Below, in pieces: positions 6,878-15,388 of a stretch of 27,023 bases of DNA (positions within the stretch are counted from its first letter, which is position 1; each line of letters opens with the position of its first letter). The stretch is from CAISGS01 sp044376615. GTDB taxonomy: Bacteria > Pseudomonadota > Alphaproteobacteria > Caulobacterales > Caulobacteraceae. Location of the stretch: contig JBILKO010000027.1 in the NCBI GenBank assembly GCA_044376615.1, forward strand, positions 1-27,023, written 5' to 3'. Below the pieces are notes generated by a model. That model saw only the letters and a list, made by a program, of their open reading frames with translations, was not told where the DNA came from and made no database searches. A program made the translations under genes and the position numbers.

Positions 6878-7780
6878 ATGTTGCCCTCACTTAGACAATT
6901 GCAATACCTCAAACTCCTGGCCGAGCATGGCTCGTTCAGCCGCGCGGCCGAGGCGGCCTATGTCACCCAACCGACCTTGTCGGCGGGCATTCAGGAGCTC
7001 GAAAAAATTCTCGGCGCACCGGTCGTTGACCGCGCCCGGTCTGGCGTCATCCTCACCGCCGTTGGTGAAGAGGCGGTGCGGCGCGGCGGCGAGATCCTGG
7101 CCCAGGCCGAGGACCTGGTCCAGGCGGCCATGAGTGCGGGCCAGCCCCTGTCAGGCCGGTTTAGATTGGGCGTCATCCCAACCATTGCCCCCTTCCTCTT
7201 GCCCCGCGTCCTGCCCCTCCTGCGCCAGAAATTTCCCAAGCTGCGACTTTTCCTGCGCGAAGACATGACCCATAAGCTGGTGGCGGGGCTGAAATCGGGC
7301 GCCCTGGACGCGGCCCTGATCGCCCTGCCCTATGATACGGCAGGCCTGCGCACCGCCAGGGTCAGTGACGATGAGCTGCTCGCCGCCCTGCCCGCCGATC
7401 ACCCGCTCAGCCAGGGCGGGCCCGTTTCCATGGCCAGTATTGATGGCGAGGACCTGATCTTGCTCGAGGACGGCCACTGTTTTCGTGACCATGCCCTGGC
7501 CGCTTGCGGTCTGGAGCCGGGCAAGGCCAGTGGCGAGGGCCATTTTGCCGCAACCTCCCTGCATACCCTGGTCCAGATGATTGGCTCAGGCCTTGGCGTT
7601 TCGCTCTTGCCGGCTATGGCGGTGGAGGCAGGGCTTACGGATGGGGCCAGCGTGACGGTCCGGCCACTTGGCCGCGCCAATCATGAGGCCGTGCCCTCGC
7701 GCGAGATTGTTGTCGCCTGGCGCGCCGGATCTAGCCGCGCCGTTGAGGGCCGCTTGCTAGCCCAGGCCTTGCAAGCCTAG
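6878..7780 (+). CDS. oxyR: Hydrogen peroxide-responsive LysR-type regulator OxyR
   Basis: A 300-residue LysR-family regulator with an N-terminal winged helix-turn-helix (about residues 3-60, GSFSRAAEAAYVTQPTLS) and a substrate-binding-like effector domain. The two cysteines that make the OxyR disulfide switch are C201 and C210, nine residues apart in GHCFRDHALAAC, equivalent to C199 and C208 of E. coli. This separates it from other LysR proteins. It is expected to sense peroxide and activate ahpC-ahpD, which is divergent at a distance of 134 bp. The ATG has no Shine-Dalgarno sequence and is probably the first base of the transcript. Its stop codon TAG shares the palindrome CCTAGG with the stop of the convergent radical SAM gene. 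Confidence 0.95.
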   Translation: MLPSLRQLQYLKLLAEHGSFSRAAEAAYVTQPTLSAGIQELEKILGAPVVDRARSGVILTAVGEEAVRRGGEILAQAEDLVQAAMSAGQPLSGRFRLGVIPTIAPFLLPRVLPLLRQKFPKLRLFLREDMTHKLVAGLKSGALDAALIALPYDTAGLRTARVSDDELLAALPADHPLSQGGPVSMASIDGEDLILLEDGHCFRDHALAACGLEPGKASGEGHFAATSLHTLVQMIGSGLGVSLLPAMAVEAGLTDGASVTVRPLGRANHEAVPSREIVVAWRAGSSRAVEGRLLAQALQA

Positions 7781-8751
7781 GCGCTACAGCTCGCCCCGCC
7801 CAGCACGCAGAACTTGGCGCAGTGTGGATGATTTAGCGCCACAGAGCCCAAGGCCCCGGCCAGGGTCTCGCCAAGCTCAAATTGCGGGTCATAGGGCAGG
7901 AGCGTACAGGCCGCGACCACCGGCCTTGCCGCGCCCTTGCGCTTAATCACCATGCGGCTGGAGGCGCACATCACCTCGGACGGGTCCTTGTGCAATATGC
8001 CCCAGCAGGCCGTGGTAATTTCGGGCACATCGACCCTTGCATCCATTTCGGGAAAGAGGACCAGGCGCGCAGGAGTCTTGGCATCGATCGCAATACCAAG
8101 CTGATCAAATTGGGTCTGATAGCCCGCGCGGGCGGACGCCTCATCCTCATCGGCCAGACTACGCCCAGCGACCGCCAGGCTAAAGCCGTGCTCAGAGAGC
8201 CAGGTCAGGCCTTGCAGTGCCTTGTCCCAACTGCCCGCCCCGCGTTCGGCCTCGTGCACGGCCGCGGTATAGTGATCCAGACTTACCCTCAAGGTCAGTT
8301 GGTCGCCAAACCTAGCCTTGAGCGCCAAAAGACCATCCTTTTTATGGTCCATCGGCTTCATTGCATTGGTTAGGACCAGGACCTTGAACCCCCGCACCAG
8401 GGGGGCCTCGATCATGTCCATAATGTCAGGATTCATAAACGGCTCGCCGCCGGTCAGGCCGATTTCCTCGGTGGCCAGGCCCAAGGCCGCAATCTCATCC
8501 AGATAGGCCAATTGCTCCGCAGCGGTCAGATAGACCAGGGCATCATTGGTCGGCGAGCTTTCAATATAGCAGTTCAAACAGGTCAGGTTGCAAAGCGTGC
8601 CAGTATTGAACCAAAGCGTCTTCAGGCCCGCCATGGCCACGCTGGCCCGCGCCTCACCCTTGGCGGTCAGGTGAGGATCGCGAAACTTGGCCGGATTGAG
8701 CAGCGGCGGCTCGGCCAGCACAAAGGGCGAATGGGGCAGGGTCTGGTTCAC
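7777..8751 (-). CDS. Radical SAM protein of unknown specificity
   Basis: A 324-residue radical SAM protein. The iron-sulfur motif is C54-x3-C58-x2-C61 (CNLTCLNC), and GGEP, which helps to bind S-adenosylmethionine, is at 101-104. The C-terminal part holds further cysteines, including CAKFCVLGGASCSA at the very end, which may bind an auxiliary cluster as in SPASM/Twitch proteins (inference). I do not recognise the subfamily or substrate. The frame begins with GTG at 8751, only 5 bp after the stop of the S9 peptidase gene, so translation is probably coupled; the ribosome-binding site is poor. A later start before MAGLKTLW (residue 40) would still keep the motif. The stop overlaps that of oxyR. 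Confidence 0.85.
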   Translation of the reverse strand: MNQTLPHSPFVLAEPPLLNPAKFRDPHLTAKGEARASVAMAGLKTLWFNTGTLCNLTCLNCYIESSPTNDALVYLTAAEQLAYLDEIAALGLATEEIGLTGGEPFMNPDIMDMIEAPLVRGFKVLVLTNAMKPMDHKKDGLLALKARFGDQLTLRVSLDHYTAAVHEAERGAGSWDKALQGLTWLSEHGFSLAVAGRSLADEDEASARAGYQTQFDQLGIAIDAKTPARLVLFPEMDARVDVPEITTACWGILHKDPSEVMCASSRMVIKRKGAARPVVAACTLLPYDPQFELGETLAGALGSVALNHPHCAKFCVLGGASCSA

Positions 8752-8756
8752 TAGGC

Positions 8757-10904
8757 CTAGTCCATCAGTTTTCGGGTCAGATAGGTAAATTCCAGACTGA
8801 CCCGCTTAGCCGTCTCTTTCAGATTGGCCGCCGCCGCATGACCACCATCGGTGTTTTCATAATAAAAGAACGGCAGACCCATGGCCTGCATCTTGGCCGC
8901 CATTTTCCGCGCATGACCCGGATGGACCCGGTCATCCTTGGTCGAGGTGACAAAGAAGGGTTCGGGATAGGCCACACCGGCTTTCAGATTATGATAAGGC
9001 GAAAGCTGTTTTAAGAATGCGCCCTCAACCGGATCGGCAGGGTCGCCATATTCATCCATCCAAGATGCGCCTGCTAGGAGCTGGTTATAGCGCAGCATGT
9101 CGAGCAAGGGCACCTGGACCACGACCGCGCGCCAAAGTTCTGGCCTCTGGGTCAGCTCGACCCCCATGAGAAGGCCGCCATTGGAGCCGCCTTGGATCCC
9201 CAAATGGCGCGGTGAAGTAATCTTGCGCGCGATCAGGTCCTCGGCCACCGCCGCGAAATCATCATAAATCACCTGGCGCTTGGTCTTTAGGCCCGCCTGA
9301 TGCCAGGCCGGGCCAAATTCACCGCCGCCGCGAATATTGGCCAGGACATAGACCCCGCCGCGTTCTAGCCATAACTTGCCGATCAGGCCGGAATAGGCCG
9401 GGGTCATGGAGACCTGGAACCCGCCATAGGCATAGAGCAAGGTCGGGGCCGTCCCATCCAGGACCAGGCCCTTTTTGCGCACGACAAAATAGGGAATCTT
9501 GGTGCCGTCTTTTGAGGTCGCCTCAAATTGCTCAGTCACCAGGTCAGAGGCGTCAAACCGCGCCGGGGCGGCCTTGACCTCGGCCAGGCTGCCCGTGGCC
9601 GATGATCCAAACCAAAGACTGGTGGGGTTTAAAAAACTGGTGACCGAGACAAAGATCTCATCATTACGGTCCTGAACCGAGACCAGGCCAAGACTGGCAT
9701 TTTTCGGCAAGTCCAGAGCCCGGCCGCTCCAGCCCTTGGGGCCATAGGCATAGGACCAGACCTCGCCAACCACATTGGTGGTTAGGGTGACAATCAGGCG
9801 GCTGCGGCTCGTCGATACCCCCTCGATCGACTGACGGGCATTGGGGGCCAGGATCAGGACCGGATCAATCGCCTTGGGATCGGCAATCGTCTTGGCCAGA
9901 TCAAAACTGATCAAGGATCCTTGCGCAAACGCCTTGCCATTGGGGGCGGACCAGGCCTCTTCCAAGGTGAATATGGCTTGGCCGTCCAGATAGGCTTGAA
10001 AACTGGCCTTGGTCGGTATGGGCAGGCGCACCGTGCCCTTGGACGTCAGCACATGGATTTCACTGTCGAAAAAGCCAACGGCCCGGGTGACATAATCGGC
10101 AACGGGCTTGCCATCAGCGTCGCGGATGACGCCCGGCCAGACCCCGACATCGCTCTTGGTCCCGGCAAAGACCTCGGTGGCCTGGTCCAGGCCCTGGCCG
10201 CGCTTTAGGCGCTTAACCAGATAGGGATAGCCCGACTCTGTCACCTGACCATGGATCCATTCGCGCCCGACCAGCAATGTATCCGGATCAACCCAGGCCG
10301 CCTGCTGCTTGCCCGCTGGCAAGACAAAGCCGTCCTTTACAAAGGCCTTGGCGACCGTGTCATATTCCCGCACCTGGACGGCATCCTTGCCACCGTCGGA
10401 GAGGGCGACCAGACACAGGCGCTCTTCGGGGGCCAGGCAATCAGCGCCCTTATAGACCCAGTTTGCACCCTCAGCCTTAGCTAGGGCATCGATATCGAGC
10501 ACCGTCTCCCATTGCGGGGTCTTGGTGCGATAGCTGTCCACGGTCGTGCGGCGCCAGACGCCGCGCACGGCGTCCTGGTCCTGCCAGAAATTATCAATCC
10601 CGCCGGCCCGAAACGCGGGCATCGGTACCCGGTCTGAGGCATTCACAATCTTCAAGGCCGCTGCATGCAGAGTCTCATAGCGCGGGTCGGCTTGCAGAAC
10701 ATCCAGGCTGCGCTTGTTTTCCGCACCGACCCAGTCCAGCGCCTTCTTGCCCTCAACCTCTTCTAGCCAAAGGAAGGGATCAGATGCGGTATCGGTCATA
10801 GAAACAGCCTTAGGGGACAGGGATTGGGAATGCACAAATAGAGGTGTCAGCGTACCGGCCAATAAAACGGCCAGGCAAAGGGCGAGGGACAAGTTGCGGG
10901 TCAT
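8757..10904 (-). CDS. Exported prolyl oligopeptidase family (S9) peptidase
   Basis: A 715-residue S9A-type serine peptidase that cleaves peptides, usually after proline. The N-terminus MTRNLSLALCLAVLLAGTLT, followed by PLFVHSQS, is a signal peptide, so it should act in the periplasm. The middle part is expected to be a beta-propeller. The catalytic domain shows GGSNGGLL with S574, TKDDRV with D658, and GGHAA with H689, the right order and spacing for the family. RGGGEFG before the serine is also typical. An open frame runs to 10934 from TTG, but the ATG at 10904 is preceded by AAGG at 6 bases and gives a proper signal peptide. The radical SAM gene follows at once. Confidence 0.92.
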   Translation of the reverse strand: MTRNLSLALCLAVLLAGTLTPLFVHSQSLSPKAVSMTDTASDPFLWLEEVEGKKALDWVGAENKRSLDVLQADPRYETLHAAALKIVNASDRVPMPAFRAGGIDNFWQDQDAVRGVWRRTTVDSYRTKTPQWETVLDIDALAKAEGANWVYKGADCLAPEERLCLVALSDGGKDAVQVREYDTVAKAFVKDGFVLPAGKQQAAWVDPDTLLVGREWIHGQVTESGYPYLVKRLKRGQGLDQATEVFAGTKSDVGVWPGVIRDADGKPVADYVTRAVGFFDSEIHVLTSKGTVRLPIPTKASFQAYLDGQAIFTLEEAWSAPNGKAFAQGSLISFDLAKTIADPKAIDPVLILAPNARQSIEGVSTSRSRLIVTLTTNVVGEVWSYAYGPKGWSGRALDLPKNASLGLVSVQDRNDEIFVSVTSFLNPTSLWFGSSATGSLAEVKAAPARFDASDLVTEQFEATSKDGTKIPYFVVRKKGLVLDGTAPTLLYAYGGFQVSMTPAYSGLIGKLWLERGGVYVLANIRGGGEFGPAWHQAGLKTKRQVIYDDFAAVAEDLIARKITSPRHLGIQGGSNGGLLMGVELTQRPELWRAVVVQVPLLDMLRYNQLLAGASWMDEYGDPADPVEGAFLKQLSPYHNLKAGVAYPEPFFVTSTKDDRVHPGHARKMAAKMQAMGLPFFYYENTDGGHAAAANLKETAKRVSLEFTYLTRKLMD

Positions 10905-10990
10905 GACCATCCTTACGAACTGGCGGGCTGACAAATATCAAGGACCAAACTAGTGGATTGTGCACCGCGAGCAATGGGCGGGGCGCTTGG

Positions 10991-11461
10991 CTAGGTCAAG
11001 TTCGCAATGCCCTCATTGCTCCGTCGCCATTCGTAGAGGATATCGGGCTCCTTTTCCTCGTTTCGCGCGCCGTCGGTTCTGTCGATCTCGACAAAGCCTT
11101 TGTTTTCGTAGAAACGCCGCGCAAGCGTATTACGCTGGAACGTCCAGAGCCGTAGCGACGCCTGGTTGGTCTTGGCCTTGTCTAGAAGACGTGAGCCCAG
11201 GCCATGCGCCTGCCGATCCGGCGCAACATAAAATTGGTCGATCCAGCCGTCGCGAAACGCCACAAATCCCATCAGCTGTTCGCCTTCAAACCCACCCCAG
11301 ACCTCGCAGCTGGAAAGGACGACATCATTGTAGAAGCGCGCATCTTCGTCGGGGGTGTGAAGGCCTGTAAGCCACGGCAGTCGGTCATCGAAGGCCGCAC
11401 GGTGAATTCTGGCCGCATCAAGCGCGTCAGAGGTCGCTAGGCGTCTGATTATGAACTGCAT
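10991..11461 (-). CDS. GNAT family N-acetyltransferase
   Basis: A 156-residue protein with the GNAT fold pattern. IDQFYVAPDRQAHGLGSRLL, of which RQAHGLGSRLL is the pyrophosphate-binding motif A, is followed by LRLWTFQRNTLARRFYENKGF, with N-x-x-A-R-x-F-Y-x-x-x-G-F typical of motif B. It transfers an acetyl group from acetyl-CoA to an amine or amino acid residue; the acceptor is unknown. GAGAGGG about 8 bases before the ATG supports the start. It is divergent from dapF. Its codon choice looks less dominated by GCC/GGC/CTG than its neighbours, which may mean recent arrival; I have not counted this. Confidence 0.88.
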   Translation of the reverse strand: MQFIIRRLATSDALDAARIHRAAFDDRLPWLTGLHTPDEDARFYNDVVLSSCEVWGGFEGEQLMGFVAFRDGWIDQFYVAPDRQAHGLGSRLLDKAKTNQASLRLWTFQRNTLARRFYENKGFVEIDRTDGARNEEKEPDILYEWRRSNEGIANLT

Positions 11462-11578
11462 TTATACACCCTCTCAGCCAGACAATACTCGATCGACATG
11501 TTAGCGCCCGACGCCAACCGAGCAGGACAAGGCGCTTGGCTAATGCATCTTGGCCTCAACTGGCCTATATGAGGCGTC

Positions 11579-12394
11579 ATGACCCACCGGTTTGTCAAAA
11601 TGAATGGCCTAGGCAATGATTTCATTGTCGTAGACGCGCGCCAGCAAGCCTTCTTGCCGGATGCCGCGACCGTGCGAGCCTTGGCCAAGCGTGATGGCGG
11701 AATCGGCTGTGATCAATTGATTGCGCTTGAGCCCTCGGCTGGGTCAGACGTCTTTATGCGGATCTGGAATGCCGATGGCAGCGAGGCTGGGGCCTGCGGC
11801 AATGCCACGCGCTGTGTTGGCCAGATCCTGCTGAATGAAACGGGCAAGGCCCAGGTTCGGATTGATACGCTCGGCGGTGTTTTGGTCGCGCAGCAAGGCC
11901 CTAGCGATACGGTCACGGTCGATATGGGCAAGCCTGGCCTAGACTGGCAGCAAATCCCTCTGGCCCGGGCCATGGATACGCGCGCCATAGATTTCACCGG
12001 TGGACCGGGCCTTAGCGCGCCGGGCTGCGTGAATATGGGCAATCCGCATGTTGTGTATTTTGTCGCTGATGCCGAGGCTGCGCCGGTCAAGACAGTCGGT
12101 CCTGCTGTCGAGCACGACCCCCTGTTTCCAGAAGGTGTCAATGTCGGCTTTGCCCAGGTGTTGGCCAAGGACAAGATCCGCCTCAAGGTCTGGGAGCGCG
12201 GCGCAGGTCAGACCCTTGCCTGCGGCACCGGGGCCTGCGCGGCCCTGGTTGCGGCCCACCGCAGAGACCTAACGGACCATGCCGCCACCGTGATCATGGA
12301 CGGCGGCGAATTGCAGATCGAATGGCGCAAGGGCGATGGTCATGTGCTGATGACCGGCCCCGTCGAGACCGAATTTGAAGGCCTATTGCCATGA
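11579..12394 (+). CDS. dapF: Diaminopimelate epimerase DapF
   Basis: A 271-residue enzyme that turns LL-diaminopimelate into the meso form, the precursor of lysine and of the peptidoglycan cross-bridge. The two catalytic cysteines are C73 (AGACGNATRC) and C215 (LACGTGAC), both in conserved settings. The opening FVKMNGLGNDFIVVDAR is typical. Length is normal. GAGG lies 4 bases before the ATG, a rather short spacing. The stop TGA overlaps the start of mtaB in ATGA, so the two are translationally coupled, an arrangement common in alphaproteobacteria. Confidence 0.97.
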   Translation: MTHRFVKMNGLGNDFIVVDARQQAFLPDAATVRALAKRDGGIGCDQLIALEPSAGSDVFMRIWNADGSEAGACGNATRCVGQILLNETGKAQVRIDTLGGVLVAQQGPSDTVTVDMGKPGLDWQQIPLARAMDTRAIDFTGGPGLSAPGCVNMGNPHVVYFVADAEAAPVKTVGPAVEHDPLFPEGVNVGFAQVLAKDKIRLKVWERGAGQTLACGTGACAALVAAHRRDLTDHAATVIMDGGELQIEWRKGDGHVLMTGPVETEFEGLLP

Positions 12395-13671
12395 GCCAAG
12401 CTAAGGACGCGGCCCCGCTCGACGCCTCGGTCGAGGTGGTGACCTTTGGTTGCCGCCTCAATGCCTATGAATCAGAGGTCATCCGTCTGACTGCCGCCAA
12501 GGACGGCCTTACCGATGCTGTGATCTTTAATACCTGCGCTGTGACGGGTGAGGCTGTGCGCCAGGCCCGCCAGGCGATTCGCAAGGTCCGCCGCGCCCGC
12601 CCAGGTGCCCGCCTGATCGTCACCGGCTGCGCCGCCCAGATTGACCCCGCCGCCTTTGCCGCCATGGGCGAGATTGATCTGGTGCTGGGCAATGGCGAAA
12701 AGACCACCGTCGGGGCCTATGCCCCCGCGTTGGCGGACGCGCCGCGCGTACGGGTCAATGACATCATGTCGGTGCGCGAAACCGCTGGCCACCTCATAGA
12801 CGGCCTAAAAGACCGGGCGCGGGCCTATGTTGAGGTACAAAATGGCTGCGACCACCGCTGCACCTTTTGCATCATCCCATTTGGTCGGGGCAATTCACGC
12901 TCCGCGCCTGCGGGCGAGGTGGTCGAGCAGATTCGCCGCCTGACGGCCGAGGGCTATCGCGAAGTGGTGCTGACCGGGGTCGATATCACCTCCTGGGGCA
13001 GTGACCTGCCAGGCCAGCCAACGCTGGGCCAATTGGTGGCGCGGATCTTGAAGCTGGTGCCAGACCTGCCGCGCCTGCGCCTGTCTTCCATCGATGCGGC
13101 CGAGCTTGACCCCGACCTGTTGCAATGCCTGGCCACGGAGCCGCGCCTGATGCCCTATCTGCACCTATCGCTGCAATCGGGCGACGACATGATCCTCAAG
13201 CGCATGAAGCGCCGCCATAGCGCGCAGCAAGCGCTGGACCTGGTCGCCAATGTGCGTGCGGTTCGGCCCGAGACGGCCTTTGGTGCCGACCTGATTGCCG
13301 GGTTTCCGACTGAGACCGATGAGATGTTTGCCAATAGCCTGGCCCTGATCGAGCAGGCAGGCCTGGCCTTTTTGCATGTCTTTCCTTTCAGCCCCCGTCC
13401 CGGCACGCCTGCCGCACGAATGCCGACCTTGGCGCGAAGCCTGGTCAAGCAGCGCGCCGCAAGCTTGCGTGAAGCGGGCGAAAAGGCCTTGGCGCGTCAC
13501 CTCAGCGGCCAGGTCGGGCGACGGCTGCATGGCCTAGTCGAGCGACCCGGCACAGCGCGGGCGGAAGATTTTACTGAAATCCGTTTCGATGGGGCGGCTG
13601 AGCCTGGCCAGATTATCACCTTGGCCGTTACGGGCCATACCGGCACCCACCTGATAGCCCAGCTGGCCTAG
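12391..13671 (+). CDS. mtaB: tRNA threonylcarbamoyladenosine (t6A37) methylthiotransferase MtaB
   Basis: A 426-residue MiaB-like methylthiotransferase. The N-terminal UPF0004 domain holds three cluster cysteines, C21 (FGCRLN), C49 (FNTCAVT) and C80 (VTGCAAQ). The radical SAM cluster is C153-x3-C157-x2-C160 (CDHRCTFC). The C-terminal part is a TRAM-like segment. The CRLN form of the first motif and the sequence GRGNSRS favour MtaB, which makes ms2t6A37 in tRNA, over MiaB or RimO. It overlaps dapF by 4 bp. A bidirectional hairpin follows at 13677. Confidence 0.93.
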   Translation: MSQAKDAAPLDASVEVVTFGCRLNAYESEVIRLTAAKDGLTDAVIFNTCAVTGEAVRQARQAIRKVRRARPGARLIVTGCAAQIDPAAFAAMGEIDLVLGNGEKTTVGAYAPALADAPRVRVNDIMSVRETAGHLIDGLKDRARAYVEVQNGCDHRCTFCIIPFGRGNSRSAPAGEVVEQIRRLTAEGYREVVLTGVDITSWGSDLPGQPTLGQLVARILKLVPDLPRLRLSSIDAAELDPDLLQCLATEPRLMPYLHLSLQSGDDMILKRMKRRHSAQQALDLVANVRAVRPETAFGADLIAGFPTETDEMFANSLALIEQAGLAFLHVFPFSPRPGTPAARMPTLARSLVKQRAASLREAGEKALARHLSGQVGRRLHGLVERPGTARAEDFTEIRFDGAAEPGQIITLAVTGHTGTHLIAQLA

Positions 13672-13676
13672 GCCAC

Positions 13677-13707
13677 AAAAAACCCCGCGCAGCATGGCTG
13701 GCGGGGT
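13677..13707 (-). terminator. Intrinsic terminator between mtaB and exbD
   Basis: A stem ACCCCGC with GCGGGGT, extended by CAGC/GCTG across one bulged base, has a short loop and is followed on the - strand by six T residues (13682-13677). It stops transcripts of the exbD gene. On the + strand TCTTT follows, so it may also end dapF-mtaB transcripts. A further CCCGCC/GGCGGG pair lies at 13713-13726. Confidence 0.8.
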
Positions 13708-13741
13708 CTTTGCCCGCCGAGGCGGGAAATTTCTAGAAAGA

Positions 13742-14173
13742 CTAGCTGAGATCTTCGTTGATCAGGCCAACGTTGAAATAGCCATCGACCTGCAACTGGT
13801 TGACCACGCCCATAAAGTCCTCATAGCGGACTTCCTTGTCAGCGCGGATCATGACGGTCTCTTCCTTAGGATTAGGAACGTCAAAGCGCTTGGCTAGGTC
13901 GGCACCCAAGGTCCCAAGCGAGGTCGGGTTATCGATGATATAGATGCCGCCATTCTTCTGGATCGAGATGAAGGTCGGCTCCTTCTTCGGCTTTTCCTTC
14001 GGGGCCTGGGCCGGTGGAAGGTCAACCTTAATGGCCACTGTGGCCATGGGTGCGGACACCATGAAGATGATCAAGAGCACCAGCATGATATCCACAAGAG
14101 GAGTCACATTGATTTCAGAATTCTGACCAAGATCGAACTTATCGCCCTTAGGCCCGGAAACCTTACCCGCCAT
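13742..14173 (-). CDS. ExbD/TolR family biopolymer transport protein
   Basis: A 143-residue protein with one N-terminal membrane helix (about residues 25-42) and a periplasmic domain. The motif INVTPLVDIMLVLLIIFMV carries D28, the conserved aspartate that lines the proton channel in ExbD and TolR. Together with ExbB or TolQ it uses the proton gradient to energise TonB, TolA or similar partners. No exbB, tonB, tolQ or tolA gene is near by, so its partner must be elsewhere. A frame is open to 14203, but AGGGA 7 bases before the ATG at 14173 sets the start. Periplasmic part ends in VGLINEDLS. Confidence 0.92.
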   Translation of the reverse strand: MAGKVSGPKGDKFDLGQNSEINVTPLVDIMLVLLIIFMVSAPMATVAIKVDLPPAQAPKEKPKKEPTFISIQKNGGIYIIDNPTSLGTLGADLAKRFDVPNPKEETVMIRADKEVRYEDFMGVVNQLQVDGYFNVGLINEDLS

Positions 14174-14373
14174 AAAACATTCCCTAATGGACCGCCCGTT
14201 CAAGCCGGTTGGTCAAATCGCGTTATTGTCCAGTCTAACCCTGAACTGGTGCAAACTAAAATCAGAGAAACCGGCCCGTAGCAAGACGGCCAAGCGATTC
14301 TTATCCAAGGATTTTGCATCCGACCATAAAGGTGGCTGTGCAAAACCCATTCTGCTGAGGTATTGGCCATGCC

Positions 14374-15363
14374 ATGACCCAAATGTTTGACGCTTATGTG
14401 ACCGCCGCCCTGATTTGTGGGCCTCATGCCTTGTTCGCGCTTGGCGACGGCACCGTGCGCCTTGAAGGCGGCCAAGGCCTGACCGTCCATGACGGCGCGG
14501 TGCTTTGCGCGGCGCATCATCCGTCCGGACATGGACTGGTCACGGGCGGCGATGATGGCAAGCTGGTCTGGACCGCGCTTAAGGACGGGGCCTTGGCATC
14601 GACGGTCCTGTTTGAGCGTAAGGGCCGGTGGATTGATGCGGTCGCGACCAGTCCGGCGTCCGGCTTGATCGCCTTGGTGATCGGCAAGGACCTGCATGTT
14701 CTCGATGCCCAAGATGCTAGCTTTCATCGCCAGTTTTCACACGAACGCTCAGTCGCGGCTCTGGCTTTTGATGCCAAGGGCAGGCGCATTGGCTGCGCGA
14801 CCTATAATGGCGCCGCGCTTTGGTATGCCAAGATCGCTGAACAAAAGCCCCAGATCCTGAAATGGGCAGGCAGCCATGTCGGCATTGCCTTTAGCCCAGA
14901 TGGCAAATTCGTCGTCACATCCATGCAGGAAAACCAGCTGCATGGCTGGCGGCTGGCGGATGCCAAGGATATGCGCATGGGCGGCTATCCAGCCAAGATC
15001 AAGACCATGGCCTTTCTGGGCAAGGGCATGGTCCTGGCCACATCCGGGGCCAATGGCGCGATTGTCTGGCCCTTTGTTGGCTCTGGCGGGCCCATGGGCA
15101 AGGAGGCGGCCGAGATTGCCTTTGACGAGACGACGCTAGTGGCCCGCATTGCCGCTGCGCCCGATCACAGTGTTCTGGCGGCGGGTCTGGAAGACGGCCG
15201 CATCTGGGTCTGTGACCTGCGTTCGCAAAAGACAGTGACGCTGAAGTCCGAAAAAGGCGCAGCGATCAGCGCCCTGGATGTGTCACCCCGCGCAGACAGG
15301 ATCGCCTGGGGCGATGAGGATGGACAGGCCGGCACATTTGCCGTGCCCCATCTCTATCCCTAG
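14374..15363 (+). CDS. WD40-like beta-propeller protein
   Basis: A 329-residue protein made of repeated strands with phrases such as GDDGKLVWTALKDG, VAFSPDGKFV-like IAFSPDGKFVVTS, and GLEDGRIWVCDLRS, which fit a seven-bladed WD40-type propeller. No signal peptide is seen, so it is probably cytoplasmic and acts as a scaffold; its function is unknown. Similar proteins occur in alphaproteobacteria by my recollection. The start is not firm: GAGG is 13 bases before the ATG and an alternative ATG lies at codon 4. It is divergent from exbD. Part of its 3' end has a diverged, shortened copy at 15841-15900. Confidence 0.75.
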   Translation: MTQMFDAYVTAALICGPHALFALGDGTVRLEGGQGLTVHDGAVLCAAHHPSGHGLVTGGDDGKLVWTALKDGALASTVLFERKGRWIDAVATSPASGLIALVIGKDLHVLDAQDASFHRQFSHERSVAALAFDAKGRRIGCATYNGAALWYAKIAEQKPQILKWAGSHVGIAFSPDGKFVVTSMQENQLHGWRLADAKDMRMGGYPAKIKTMAFLGKGMVLATSGANGAIVWPFVGSGGPMGKEAAEIAFDETTLVARIAAAPDHSVLAAGLEDGRIWVCDLRSQKTVTLKSEKGAAISALDVSPRADRIAWGDEDGQAGTFAVPHLYP

Positions 15364-15380
15364 CTAGTCCCCAAACCCGC
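15340..15380. repeat. Direct repeat, copy 1 (WD40/nitroreductase junction)
   Basis: These 41 bp are repeated at 15877-15917 with four mismatches. They encode the last residues of the WD40 protein (AVPHLYP and stop) and then, read on the other strand, the last residues of the nitroreductase (GFGD and stop), although no nitroreductase gene continues here. The two copies flank the small exported protein gene. Confidence 0.85.
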
Positions 15381-15388
15381 AACAGCCA

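Noticed and set aside
7776..7781. CCTAGG palindrome shared by the stops of oxyR and the radical SAM gene, as a possible site
   Set aside because: Each gene ends in TAG, so CTAG arises wherever two such stops overlap. CTAG is not rare enough or clustered enough in this window to suggest a function.
14174..14373. tRNA or small RNA in the exbD-WD40 gap
   Set aside because: No T-arm consensus, acceptor stem or terminator is found. The gap probably holds only the two divergent promoters.
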